Assembly (NCBI GenBank): GCA_020722245.1
Contig: DYLE01000022.1
Span: forward strand, 1-19,962
DNA: 19,962 nucleotides
Reading direction: 5' to 3'
Source of the DNA: Desulfonema limicola
Lineage (GTDB): Bacteria; Desulfobacterota; Desulfobacteria; Desulfobacterales; Desulfosalsimonadaceae
A model generated the notes under the pieces. The model saw nothing but the letters and a program-made list of their open reading frames with translations. It made no database searches and had not been told where the DNA came from. Below, piece by piece: positions 1 to 8,066 of the stretch. Position 1 is the stretch's first letter, and each line of letters begins with the position of its first letter. Made by a program: the position numbers and the translations under genes.

Positions 1-6
1 TGAGTC

Positions 7-116
7 TTTCGGGGCGCGATTTGCATTGAATGCTAAATTGCAAGAACTCGGCGCAGGCGCCTCAAACAGCTTGCAATTTTTAACGCATTCAACGCAAACC
101 GCTTATTTCCCCGAAA
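7..116. repeat. Long imperfect inverted repeat downstream of truA
   Basis: Three blocks in the left arm recur as reverse complements in the same order in the right arm. TTTCGGGG at 7-14 matches 109-116. A 14-base block at 20-33 matches 85-98 with one mismatch. AAATTGCAAG at 35-44 matches 70-79 perfectly. The centre holds a GC-rich near-palindrome at 50-61. The element starts only 14 bases beyond the truA stop. A transcript could fold into a long interrupted hairpin, but no T-run follows on the minus strand, so it is not a classical terminator. It could be a small non-coding mobile or REP-like repeat; the sequence alone does not decide. Confidence 0.75.
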
Positions 117-129
117 TCCTCAATCTCGC

Positions 130-891
130 TCACAGCTGACTTTTTACTAATGCGTCATAAAACACGCGAACCAGAAAAAGACCGTGGGGAGGCGCGGTAG
201 CCCCGGCAAGGGAGCGGTCCCTGGCCGATAAAATTTTCCTGAAATCATCGGTTGAAATCCTTCCCCGGCCCACATCCACCAGGGTGCCGACGATATTGCG
301 GACCATATGCCTTAAAAACCCATCGGCGGAGATTTCAAACACCAGATAACCGTTTCCCGCGTCCCTGAGCCTTGCCGCGGACACCGTTCGAATGGTATCC
401 GCCCTGGGGCTTCCGACGGCTTCAAAGGATTTGAAATCATGGGTGCCGACCAGAACAGCGGCGGATTCCTGCATGGCGGTGAGGTCCAATTTTTTTTTAA
501 TAAACCAGGCGTACTGGCGCCCCACGGCCGCCGGCAGGGGACGGTTTAAAATCCTGTAGCAATACGTCTTTTTCGTTGCCTGAAACCGGGCGTGAAAGTC
601 CTCCGCCACGCTCTCGCAGGATTTGATCACGATGTCATGGGGAAGCAGGCTGTTTAAACCCGCCCTTATGGCCCGGGGCGAAATGTTCGCCTGAGTGTGA
701 AAATTGGCGACCTGGCCCAGGGCATGAACCCCGGCGTCTGTTCGGCCCGATCCGATCACACAAACCGCCTCCCTGGTCATCCTGGAAAGGGCGGTCTCGA
801 TGGCCTCCTGAATGGTGGGTTGGTTCGCCTGCCTCTGCCAGCCGTGGTATGCGCTGCCGTCGTATTCTATGATAAGCTTAAGGTTGCTCAC
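130..891 (-). CDS. truA: tRNA pseudouridine(38-40) synthase TruA
   Basis: This cytoplasmic enzyme isomerises uridines 38-40 in the anticodon arm of many tRNAs to pseudouridine. The 253-residue product has the usual family length. It shows the N-terminal DGSAYHGWQRQ motif (residues 11-21) and the catalytic-aspartate motif GSGRTDAGVHA with Asp52. It also has the FHAR segment, the TYCYRI tyrosine region, HDFKSF, and the C-terminal GFLRHMVRNIVG motif. Translation probably starts at a GTG (889-891); the Shine-Dalgarno upstream is weak, and no better in-frame start is apparent. It is the last gene of the minus-strand run at the left edge and is followed by the palindrome at 7-116. No truncation or frameshift is seen. 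Confidence 0.96.
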   Translation of the reverse strand: MSNLKLIIEYDGSAYHGWQRQANQPTIQEAIETALSRMTREAVCVIGSGRTDAGVHALGQVANFHTQANISPRAIRAGLNSLLPHDIVIKSCESVAEDFHARFQATKKTYCYRILNRPLPAAVGRQYAWFIKKKLDLTAMQESAAVLVGTHDFKSFEAVGSPRADTIRTVSAARLRDAGNGYLVFEISADGFLRHMVRNIVGTLVDVGRGRISTDDFRKILSARDRSLAGATAPPHGLFLVRVFYDALVKSQL

Positions 892-956
892 CTGGGGTTC
901 CGCCGCCTGGTTTCAGAAACCGGCCGACACCATCAGCGGCATAGGCCTTCTCCGGT

Positions 957-1295
957 CTATCGCCAATGCCCGGGAATCCATCTCCCATGCGGTCCGTAAT
1001 GGCCCGGCGTCCAAACCGCTTTCGGACCAGGTGGAGGAGGAAGGTTTTTCCACTCCCCTTCCACCCATTTGCCGTTCTCGTTATAATGTCCCGGCACCCA
1101 GGCACGCCCTTTGATTTCCGGCCCCACATACTTCCAGTGGCCGGGAACCTCTATTCCATCCTGCGTCGTGTGCGCTTCAATCCACACAAAATCAGGACCG
1201 GGTTTTGGCGGCGGGGCCGCATGAGAACAGAATACCAGAAGAAACGCCAGACCGACGACATAGACGAAAACTTTCATCCCGTTCGATTTACCCAT
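957..1295 (-). CDS. Small secreted WXXGXW-repeat protein
   Basis: The 112-residue protein has a basic start, a hydrophobic stretch at about residues 8-22 and a likely signal-peptidase I site after SHA (residue 26). The mature part is short and aromatic/proline rich. It carries five copies of a W-x2-G-x-[W/Y] unit: EVPGHW 49-54, WVPGHY 66-71, WVEGEW 77-82, WTPGHY 95-100 and WIPGHW 106-111. This matches the WXXGXW repeat family (often listed as YXWGXW repeats), whose function is unknown and whose members are mostly exported. A cysteine at residue 23 follows LVF, a poor lipobox. The ATG is well supported by AGGAGG seven bases upstream (1303-1308). It lies 65 bp upstream of truA on the same strand. 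A role in the periplasm or cell envelope is inference. Confidence 0.8.
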   Translation of the reverse strand: MGKSNGMKVFVYVVGLAFLLVFCSHAAPPPKPGPDFVWIEAHTTQDGIEVPGHWKYVGPEIKGRAWVPGHYNENGKWVEGEWKNLPPPPGPKAVWTPGHYGPHGRWIPGHWR

Positions 1296-1373
1296 GTTTT
1301 TTCCTCCTCATGCCTCTTAAATCTTAAGGTTTGGGTCCATGGTTTGAAATCCTTAAATATAAAATGAATACCA

Positions 1374-1402
1374 TTGACAGCCTGTTTACTCAACCCTAAA
1401 AT
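1374..1402 (+). promoter_or_regulatory. Sigma70-type promoter of the rubredoxin-membrane fusion gene
   Basis: A perfect -35 TTGACA (1374-1379) is separated by exactly 17 bases from TAAAAT (1397-1402, five of six matches). It lies about 50 bases upstream of the ATG at 1454 and its SD. The half-sites GTTTAC (1384-1389) and GTAAAC (1421-1426) flank the -10 and could be an operator, but six bases is too short to be sure. Confidence 0.65.
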
Positions 1403-1453
1403 CAGGCTTCAAGGTTCAGGTAAACCCATACCGATAATCATCAAGGGGGCATC

Positions 1454-2056
1454 ATGAAACAATGGCAATGCACGATCTGCGGATACATCCATACCGGGGA
1501 AGAGCCGCCGGAAAAATGCCCGGTTTGCGGAGCGGATAAAAGCCTGTTCATCGAAGTTACGCCACAAAAGAACGCAGCCCCGCCGAAATCTTCATCAAAA
1601 CCGTTTCAGGGCGCGTCTCTTTACCATCGCATCACCGACCTGATGATTCAGCACCATATTCATCCGATTTCCGCCCATGTTCCCAACGGCGTGGCGCCGG
1701 CTGCGTTTCTCTTTGTCTTTCTGTCGGTGATTTTTCGGTTTGAGAGCCTGTCCACGGCGGCGTTCTACAACCTGGTCTTTGTGCTGGTCTGTCTGCCGGT
1801 GGTGATGCTCGCCGGGTTTAATGAATGGCATAAAAAATACAGAAGCAGCAAAACCCCGCTGTTTGTGACCAAAATCATCGCAGCGTTTGTGGTGGCGACC
1901 GCCGCCCTGATCCTCGTGGTGTGGTACGCGATTGACCCGGGGATCACCACAACCCCTTCCGCCGCACGGATCGTTTTTCTCCTGCTTCATCTGGTCCTGC
2001 TGGCGGCCGCGGGCATTGCAGGGTTTATCGGCGGAAAGCTGGTGTTCAAGGACTAA
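1454..2056 (+). CDS. Rubredoxin-like zinc/iron ribbon fused to a four-helix membrane domain
   Basis: Residues 1-33 form a rubredoxin-like knuckle pair: CTICG (Cys6, Cys9) and CPVCGA (Cys22, Cys25), with the GYIHTGEEPPEKCP sequence typical of short rubredoxin-like or rubrerythrin C-terminal domains. A Pro/Ser/Lys linker follows (about 36-55). The rest has four predicted membrane helices at about 80-97, 103-121, 137-158 and 171-193. Histidines cluster before helix 1 (HHIHPISAH, 67-75), and single ones sit at 126 and 179. The HPxxxHxP pattern resembles DUF2231-type membrane proteins, where such histidines may bind haem. A membrane-anchored one-electron carrier is plausible but inferred. The SD is AAGGGGG just upstream of the ATG. 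The gene is monocistronic, with its own promoter, and is convergent with the next gene, 9 bp away. Confidence 0.85.
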   Translation: MKQWQCTICGYIHTGEEPPEKCPVCGADKSLFIEVTPQKNAAPPKSSSKPFQGASLYHRITDLMIQHHIHPISAHVPNGVAPAAFLFVFLSVIFRFESLSTAAFYNLVFVLVCLPVVMLAGFNEWHKKYRSSKTPLFVTKIIAAFVVATAALILVVWYAIDPGITTTPSAARIVFLLLHLVLLAAAGIAGFIGGKLVFKD

Positions 2057-2065
2057 GCGGCTTTT

Positions 2066-2458
2066 TCATTTGTGAGACCCGCATCCGCAATCACAGTCGC
2101 CGCCGCAGGCGCTTGCCTCAGCCATGGCCTTGACCACCTCCCGTGATTCGGCGTTTGAAATCCCGGTTATCTTGTAATGCAGATAAAACGGATCGGGGCT
2201 TGAAGGCAGTTCCAGGCGCCAGGGCAGAAGACGGCCGAAAACCTCTAAGGCCGTTGCCCGATCCACCTGAATCACCCCTTGCTCCCCTGCACGCCTGCCG
2301 GCGAGCTCGTATTCAAACGGGGTCAACCCGGAAACCCCCAGACCGAAAATAAATTCAAGCGGCTTCGGGGTATGAATAAGGTCCGCCGAATCCGGGGTCC
2401 TGCCGGCCGTGTAAACCAGCGAAACCTTTTTTAAGGGGCCGATGGAAACAGAATCCAT
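2066..2458 (-). CDS. FKBP-like protein with a Cys-rich C-terminal tail
   Basis: The 130-residue soluble protein contains a segment (about 33-65: PLEFIFGLG, then TPFEYELAGRRAGEQ) that matches the core of FKBP peptidyl-prolyl isomerases, where a G-x-G-x-L/I-x-P-x-FE-x-x-L-x-G-M-x-x-GE pattern is usual. No SlyD-type insert-in-flap domain fits in the length. The last 13 residues hold Cys118, Cys122, Cys124, Cys126 and His129, a metal-binding-type tail reminiscent of SlyD. An upstream in-frame ATG at 2473 exists, but GGAGG lies inside the codons that follow it and is ideally placed (seven bases) for the ATG at 2458, so I chose that start. Isomerase activity is uncertain because several FKBP pocket aromatics are not evident. 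It may be a metal-handling chaperone (inference). Confidence 0.75.
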   Translation of the reverse strand: MDSVSIGPLKKVSLVYTAGRTPDSADLIHTPKPLEFIFGLGVSGLTPFEYELAGRRAGEQGVIQVDRATALEVFGRLLPWRLELPSSPDPFYLHYKITGISNAESREVVKAMAEASACGGDCDCGCGSHK

Positions 2459-2499
2459 GTCCAGTCCTCCCATATGATTATATCGCGAATCGTCGGATC

Positions 2500-2529
2500 A
2501 CTATAAAAAATCCCCATGACAAGGATCAA
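2500..2529 (-). promoter_or_regulatory. Candidate promoter of the FKBP-like gene
   Basis: On the minus strand TTGATC (2529-2524) is followed after 18 bases by TATAGT (2505-2500), about 40 bases before the ATG at 2458. A perfect TATAAT also occurs at 2482-2477, but it has no -35 partner and would start transcription at the SD. Support is moderate to weak. Confidence 0.35.
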
Positions 2530-2609
2530 TGAAATACCTTTGTGCGCGATTTTTAGGACCGGGACCTGCCTGCCGAACCCTCGGATCAGACAGGCTGTGG
2601 CCGGGTCCA

Positions 2610-5600
2610 TCAAAACTCATGCTTCCAGATCAGATCCACCGCCGATGTTTTTTCCTCGTCAATCTCCGTTCTGAGCCTGAAGCTCCTGCTGATATCGTAA
2701 TCGACCTGAATCTGTCGGGGGCTGTCTTTTGTAAACCCCTGACGGTAAATAACAAAAACCTTGGGGGTCACATACTTTCCCAGGTCCAGGGACCCCTGCC
2801 GAAGATCCCCGCCGCCGGTGGTGATGTTTAAGTAATCCACCCCGAACCGATCCCCGAAAACCTTCCTCAACTCATCTACGGCGACCTCGCCGGTCAGGCT
2901 CAAAGCCGCCTCCTGGGCGCTGAAGCTTTCCTCCTCGGACAGGGTCTCCTGGGGACGCCCGAACATCAGATAGGAGATGATCTCCGCCTCATCCATGGCC
3001 GGCTCGCTGTCTAAAGCGATATTCAACCTTTCAAAGGTGCCGGTGAGGTGAACGATGAGCTTCACATCCTTGATCCGGGTCTCCGCATCGATGCTCACGG
3101 GGGGATTGATCTCCTCCTGGCCGATAAAGTTCAGTTCTCCTCGGGTGATGTCGAAAATCTTTCCGCGGAACCGGTAGCTCCCCCTCACACAAGAAAGCGG
3201 CCCGTAAAGCAGAAACGAGCCGCCGGGCTGCTTTTTCAAATCAATATCCCCGCTGATCTCCACGGACTGATCCGGGTCCTTGAGCCAGAAATCTTTCAGG
3301 ATCACCACCCGTACATCCGCGGCCAGGGAATCCATCCATGAAGAAGAATCGGACGCCTCATCGGATATCCGGATCACCTTGCTCTCGTCCGACGCCGGCC
3401 GGACCACCTCGATCTCCGAGGGCTGGGTTTCCCAGTAACGATCAAGATCCACGCGGCCTTCGCGCACGGTTATATCCCCCGACAGCATCGGGGCCTTCCC
3501 ATCTCCGGAAAGGGTGAGATTTGCGGCTATCCTTGCATCCACCCCCGGATACACCGGTGCGCTCAGGTCCTCTCCGACAGCTCGAATGTTCAATGCCCTG
3601 GGGCCGGTATTGTCGTAGGTGACTGAACCGGACACCTGTAACCGCCCTTCCGTATCCCCTGCAAGCTTAAGGTCGGAAATATATGCAATCCCGGGCTCCA
3701 GCCGAAGATCGGCGGACAGGGTCTCATAGGTGAGTTTCTGCCTTTTAAGGCTCAAAAACCCGTCCTCAAGCCGCAGTCCTCCGGCAAAGGACGGCTGACG
3801 AAAATCACCGGAGACCTCAATCCGGCCGTTTAGAACGCCGCGCAAACCGTATTTTTCCGGTCTGAGTCCGGACAACGGGGGAACCCCCCAGGGCTCGAGT
3901 TGTTTCCAGATTGCCGGAATCTGGTTGAGCTCCAGATCGCTTAAAACCAGGGATGCACACAGGTCATAGGGCGGGCTGAATCCGGCTTTTCCGGCCACCT
4001 CCAGGGAGCCTTCCCCCATGGTCATATCCAGGGTTTTGATATCCACATGGTCCTCAAACAAGGTAAGCCGGGCCGGCTTCGTGTTGGTTAAAACAGACCG
4101 GCCGCCGGATGCCAAAACGATGCGTTCGACAACGATCTCTTTGACCGGGTCCATCCAGTTGCCGATATCGGCAAACAGGGTAAGTCCTGCATCGCGGCTC
4201 GCCGTGAGGTCCAGCTCCAGTCGAGCGCATTCCGGCGTAAGCGTGGTTTTCATATCCAGGCCGGGTATTTCCCTGTTGTTCATCCGCAACCCCATCAGGT
4301 TGCACCGGCCCATTGCGGAAAACGCCCCCATATCACCGGTCCAGTCCATTGTCGCGGTCAAGGCTTCGACCGAAGCCTGCTGAAAGGTCACCTGCTCTAC
4401 AGTAAGACTTGCCTCCATCTTCCGGCCGGCAAGAGACAGATCCAGAACGCCTGATGACAGGGCAATCTCCATAACCCTTGAAGGGAGGAAACAAAGCTGC
4501 ATCTCTGCAATGCAGGATTGAAAACCAGCGGCCCTCGGAATCTGAATCCTTGCCTTCACGTCCGCATCAATGCTTCCGGCAAGGGCCGGTTGTGAAGTGA
4601 AAACCGCCGGGTTGAACGCCGATACCCTTCCGGCAAGCTCCAATCGGGGGTCTGTTTTATCTGAAAAGACGCCGGTTATGCCTCCGTTTGCATCGACATT
4701 TCCAAAAGGGGTTTGGACCTGAAGGCGTTCCAGCAGAAGATCCGCCCCTTGAACATCCGCCTTCAGGCTTGCCCGGTCTATCGCATACCCTTCAAGGCAA
4801 AAAGCCGGCATCTGCACCGATACCTGTCCCTTGCGGTCGGTCCGATTCAAGCGTTGTCCTTTGAAGGAAACCTCCCCATTGATCTCTCCGGCTGGCAGGC
4901 TCAGGTTGACCGGCAGCTCCGCCGGGTTCAATCCGGTCAGGATGCCGCGGATATCGCACGCAAGTCCTTCGGATCTATCCAGACTGATGCTTCCCTCGGA
5001 GCGAACCCCGGCCCTGCCCAGGTTCAGCTCCAACAAATGCTCTATTTTTTCAGGCGTTCCCCTGGCCTGAAGGCTTCCGGTAAGGACTCCCTCTTTGGGC
5101 ATTCGAATCGACAGGATCCGTCCGATCTCAAACAGCGAAAGCGCCTCGATTCCCGCATGAATATCGATATGGGGCGCTTGCGCTAACAACTCCGACCGCC
5201 CGTCTATGGTTAAAGAAGATTCTTTGGTTTTTATTTTAATCCCTTCAAAATCAAGACAGCGGGTGTCCGGCTGAAAACGAAAATAACCGGACGCCTCGGT
5301 GAGGGCAAGCTCGGGGTGGTCCAGGCTAAACGCAAGATGTCTGATCTTTGAAGAAAGGGTTGACCCGATATTTAAGGTCGCCCGGAGTTCCAGGCCCGTC
5401 ACATGAAGCGGGTTCTTATAATCACCGCCGGGAAGCAAAACAGCGGCCTTGGCATTGCGGATTTCCAGGTCCCGAATGGCGATGCGGAACCCGTCTGATT
5501 TTTCCGCCGGGCTTTCCTGCAAAGCGGTTTTCACCGGCCATGCGCGGTCAGGCAGCCGTTCAAGATCAAGGGCCGCCCCGTCAATTTGAAGATGACGGAT

Positions 5601-5966
5601 CCAAACCATGCGGAAAAGCAGCAGGGAAACGCTGTATGAAACCTCGACCCGGTCCGCCGAGAACAGGGGGGATACGGCCCCGGGTTCCGTAAGGGTGATA
5701 CCCCGAATCTTTAGGCCAAAAAGCGGGTTTCCGCCAAGTTCGACAAACTCCAACCGCATGCCGGTATTTTCTTCAATCGCTCGGGTCACAAACCGCTTCA
5801 TCGCGTCTTTCACCGGCTGAGTGCGTAAAGCAAAAAATGCCGCAGCCGCTATCACGCAGACCGCCGCCGCACCATACAGCAGAATCCGCAAAAAAACCCC
5901 TGTCCGTTTTTTTCCGGTGCGCTTTATTTCTTTTCTGGGTTTATGTTCTGATGGAATGTTTTGCAT
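2610..5966 (-). CDS. tamB: Translocation and assembly module protein TamB
   Basis: TamB is an inner-membrane-anchored, periplasm-spanning protein of the AsmA-like lipid-transfer family. It works with TamA in outer-membrane protein assembly and phospholipid transport. The 1118-residue product has a basic N-terminus, one membrane anchor at about residues 24-47, and a very long stretch of repetitive beta-strand sequence (GxLxLxG-type repeats). It ends in a DUF490/TamB domain over roughly the last 350 residues, including EAEIISYLMFGRP and a strand-rich terminus ending in Phe. This length is typical of the family. No good SD precedes the ATG at 5966; the upstream bases are AT-rich. It lies 216 bp downstream of tamA on the same strand, with an inverted repeat and a candidate promoter between, so it may be partly uncoupled from tamA. 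No frameshift is seen. Confidence 0.93.
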   Translation of the reverse strand: MQNIPSEHKPRKEIKRTGKKRTGVFLRILLYGAAAVCVIAAAAFFALRTQPVKDAMKRFVTRAIEENTGMRLEFVELGGNPLFGLKIRGITLTEPGAVSPLFSADRVEVSYSVSLLLFRMVWIRHLQIDGAALDLERLPDRAWPVKTALQESPAEKSDGFRIAIRDLEIRNAKAAVLLPGGDYKNPLHVTGLELRATLNIGSTLSSKIRHLAFSLDHPELALTEASGYFRFQPDTRCLDFEGIKIKTKESSLTIDGRSELLAQAPHIDIHAGIEALSLFEIGRILSIRMPKEGVLTGSLQARGTPEKIEHLLELNLGRAGVRSEGSISLDRSEGLACDIRGILTGLNPAELPVNLSLPAGEINGEVSFKGQRLNRTDRKGQVSVQMPAFCLEGYAIDRASLKADVQGADLLLERLQVQTPFGNVDANGGITGVFSDKTDPRLELAGRVSAFNPAVFTSQPALAGSIDADVKARIQIPRAAGFQSCIAEMQLCFLPSRVMEIALSSGVLDLSLAGRKMEASLTVEQVTFQQASVEALTATMDWTGDMGAFSAMGRCNLMGLRMNNREIPGLDMKTTLTPECARLELDLTASRDAGLTLFADIGNWMDPVKEIVVERIVLASGGRSVLTNTKPARLTLFEDHVDIKTLDMTMGEGSLEVAGKAGFSPPYDLCASLVLSDLELNQIPAIWKQLEPWGVPPLSGLRPEKYGLRGVLNGRIEVSGDFRQPSFAGGLRLEDGFLSLKRQKLTYETLSADLRLEPGIAYISDLKLAGDTEGRLQVSGSVTYDNTGPRALNIRAVGEDLSAPVYPGVDARIAANLTLSGDGKAPMLSGDITVREGRVDLDRYWETQPSEIEVVRPASDESKVIRISDEASDSSSWMDSLAADVRVVILKDFWLKDPDQSVEISGDIDLKKQPGGSFLLYGPLSCVRGSYRFRGKIFDITRGELNFIGQEEINPPVSIDAETRIKDVKLIVHLTGTFERLNIALDSEPAMDEAEIISYLMFGRPQETLSEEESFSAQEAALSLTGEVAVDELRKVFGDRFGVDYLNITTGGGDLRQGSLDLGKYVTPKVFVIYRQGFTKDSPRQIQVDYDISRSFRLRTEIDEEKTSAVDLIWKHEF

Positions 5967-5980
5967 ATAAAAGTCTAAAA

Positions 5981-6116
5981 AGTGTGGAGTGACTGAAGTT
6001 TGAAGTGACTAAAGTTGTGGTTAATGCCTTCGGCATTTTCAATTTTTATATAAATGATCGCGCGACTATCGCAGTCCTTAACTTTAGGCACTTTAGCTCA
6101 CTTTAAACTTCACACT
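5981..6116. repeat. Imperfect inverted repeat in the tamA-tamB spacer
   Basis: The left arm begins AGTGTGGAGTGACT at 5981 and contains several AGTGACTAAAGTT-like units to about 6017. The right arm (6081-6116), read in reverse complement, begins AGTGTGAAGTTTAAAGTG and contains GCTAAAGTGCCTAAAGT. The arms match only with gaps, because both are made of short degenerate AAGTG/CTAAAGT units. Between them lies a perfect 6-bp hairpin, AATGCC (6023-6028) with GGCATT (6032-6037) and a TTC loop. There is no minus-strand T-run, so it is not an obvious terminator. It has the look of a small dispersed intergenic repeat. Confidence 0.7.
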
Positions 6117-6147
6117 CAAATAAGCATTCTGAAACAAATTTTAACGC

Positions 6148-6175
6148 CGTATAGGCAAACGGAATAGTTTTTCAA
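6148..6175 (-). promoter_or_regulatory. Candidate promoter for tamB
   Basis: On the minus strand TTGAAA (6175-6170, five of six matches) is followed by a 16-base spacer and TATACG (6153-6148, four of six). It lies just after the tamA stop and would give tamB a leader of about 175 bases that includes the inverted repeat at 5981-6116. Confidence 0.35.
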
Positions 6176-6182
6176 CATTCTC

Positions 6183-8066
6183 TTAAAACGCCTGTCCGAT
6201 GCTCACATGAAGCCGCCACCGATCCGCCTTCGCGATATCCTCAAGATCAGGGGCCAGCCCCTCCACCCGTTTCGGCGGATTCAGTTTGTAGCCGAAATCC
6301 AGCTGAATCGGGCCGATAACCGTGTCATAGCGCAGCCCCAGGCCGGTGGTATACCTCATATTACTGAAATCATACCTGAAGTAGTCGTCATCCAAAACCC
6401 CCATATCCAGAAACACCACCCCTGAAATTTCCCGGTATATCGGATACCGCAGCTCAATATTTCCGGAAAAAGAGGAAAGACCCGAGACATCCACCGGAAC
6501 CCCGTGATGGTTGATCACTCCGAACTCCTGATAGGCATACCCCCGGACCGTTTTACTCCCGCCCAAAAAAAGCTGCCTGTAAATCGGAATCTCATCCGTA
6601 CTTTCAATGGGTTTGATGGTTTGAAATCCCGCCCTTCCAGCCAAGACCAGACCCCGCGGCAGAGGCAGGTAGTTTTTTCCTTCCAGGGTGGGCTTGATGT
6701 AATCGATCTCGGACCCCAGGCCGCCGCAGGCGTTCTCACAGGAAAAACTGATTACGGATCCTTTTTGAGGATTCAAGACGTCGGCGACGGTGTTGTGCTC
6801 AAAGCTGATGCTGGCCGATGAGATCCGGTAGTCCTTATCATTGATGGAGTCCAGCTCCTTGACAGCCTCATCATACCGGATATGCTGAGGCCGGTTGACC
6901 TCCAGGTTATACCCGGCGCTTGCCAGCCAGTGCCGGGCAAACCGCCGGCTTACGGTCGCCCTGGTAAACAGGTTATAAATGATATAATAATCTGATTTTT
7001 CGCGCTCATAACCGGAAACCGCAGTAAATCTGTTTTTGGAGGACAAAAAATACGGCAGCACATACCGCCCTTCGATATTTTCCTTGAGTTCGGACCGCAT
7101 GGCGCTAAACGAAACCCGGTCCGCGTTTCTGGTCAGGTTCCGGTAGGTCCAGGCGCCCCGAAGCCGAAGCCTGTCCTCGGTGCCGTATCCGGCTCCCAGT
7201 TCCACGCTGTGCTGCTTTCGGGCCTTGACCTGAACAAAAATCGGCACGGTCCGGCTTTCCTCATCCGGCGGTTCAGTGGTGATCTGCGCGGTCTGAAAGA
7301 CCCCCAGATCAAACAGATTCCGTCGGCTCTCCTCCAGCTTCCGTTCCTCAAACTCCTGGCCGGCTGAAAAGGTGACCGCCCGTTTCAGGACCTTTTCCCG
7401 GACATACCCCTCATGCCCGCTAAACCGAACCTGCCCGAAAAGGTAAAAATGACCGGGATCCAGATCAAACGCCACATCAGCAAGGTTTGCATTTAAATCG
7501 ACCCGGGCCTGTCCCCTGACCTTTGCAAAGGGGTAGCCCTGGTTTCCCAGCCGGGTTTTAAGGAGGGTTTTGGACTGCTCATACTGCGCGCGCTTAAAAA
7601 CAGCGCCGGTTTTTAATGGGATCTCAGCCTTGAGCTGTTCTTCAATAAAGGGGAAGTCTTTTTCCGGCCGGTTCAGGCTCAGGGTTTTGACAATCACCGG
7701 AGGGCCTTCGGTGATTTGAAACTCCACATCGATTTCCGAGCGATTCACCGTCGTCACGGTGTGGGTGACATCGGCCTGATAATACCCCTGGTCCTCATAA
7801 TACTTTTGGATGCGAAGCCGGTCCTCCTCGACATCCTGCAGGCTGACCACCGGATGACCCTCCCAGAATTTCCAAAACGGCGGCGGGTTGACCACCAGGG
7901 TGGCGCTAAGCTGCTTTTGATCAACGGCCTTCACCCCTTTAAAGCCAGCACGCCTGACCCGAAATTCCGGGTTATCCGCTTCGGCAAAGCAGGGCCCTGC
8001 GATTAAAAAAAAAATCAGCACAGCCGGCAACGCAACCGAAAGCTTTGTCATATCAGATCGCGGCAA
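6183..8066 (-). CDS. tamA: Outer-membrane assembly protein TamA (Omp85 family)
   Basis: This 627-residue Omp85 protein has a signal peptide (cleavage likely after CFA, residue 28). Three POTRA-like domains lie at about 33-120, 122-205 and 206-285. A C-terminal 16-strand-type barrel from about 287 ends in the RLHVSIGQAF outer-membrane signature with terminal Phe. The conserved loop-6 motif VRGY is at 507-510. Three POTRA domains rather than five, and the tamB gene directly downstream, favour TamA over BamA. It acts in the outer membrane to insert proteins, with TamB spanning the periplasm. The start is probably the TTG at 8066, since AAGGA is placed nine bases before it and overlaps the yihY end by 14 bases. 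An ATG at 8051 gives a slightly shorter signal peptide but lacks an SD. Confidence 0.9.
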   Translation of the reverse strand: MPRSDMTKLSVALPAVLIFFLIAGPCFAEADNPEFRVRRAGFKGVKAVDQKQLSATLVVNPPPFWKFWEGHPVVSLQDVEEDRLRIQKYYEDQGYYQADVTHTVTTVNRSEIDVEFQITEGPPVIVKTLSLNRPEKDFPFIEEQLKAEIPLKTGAVFKRAQYEQSKTLLKTRLGNQGYPFAKVRGQARVDLNANLADVAFDLDPGHFYLFGQVRFSGHEGYVREKVLKRAVTFSAGQEFEERKLEESRRNLFDLGVFQTAQITTEPPDEESRTVPIFVQVKARKQHSVELGAGYGTEDRLRLRGAWTYRNLTRNADRVSFSAMRSELKENIEGRYVLPYFLSSKNRFTAVSGYEREKSDYYIIYNLFTRATVSRRFARHWLASAGYNLEVNRPQHIRYDEAVKELDSINDKDYRISSASISFEHNTVADVLNPQKGSVISFSCENACGGLGSEIDYIKPTLEGKNYLPLPRGLVLAGRAGFQTIKPIESTDEIPIYRQLFLGGSKTVRGYAYQEFGVINHHGVPVDVSGLSSFSGNIELRYPIYREISGVVFLDMGVLDDDYFRYDFSNMRYTTGLGLRYDTVIGPIQLDFGYKLNPPKRVEGLAPDLEDIAKADRWRLHVSIGQAF

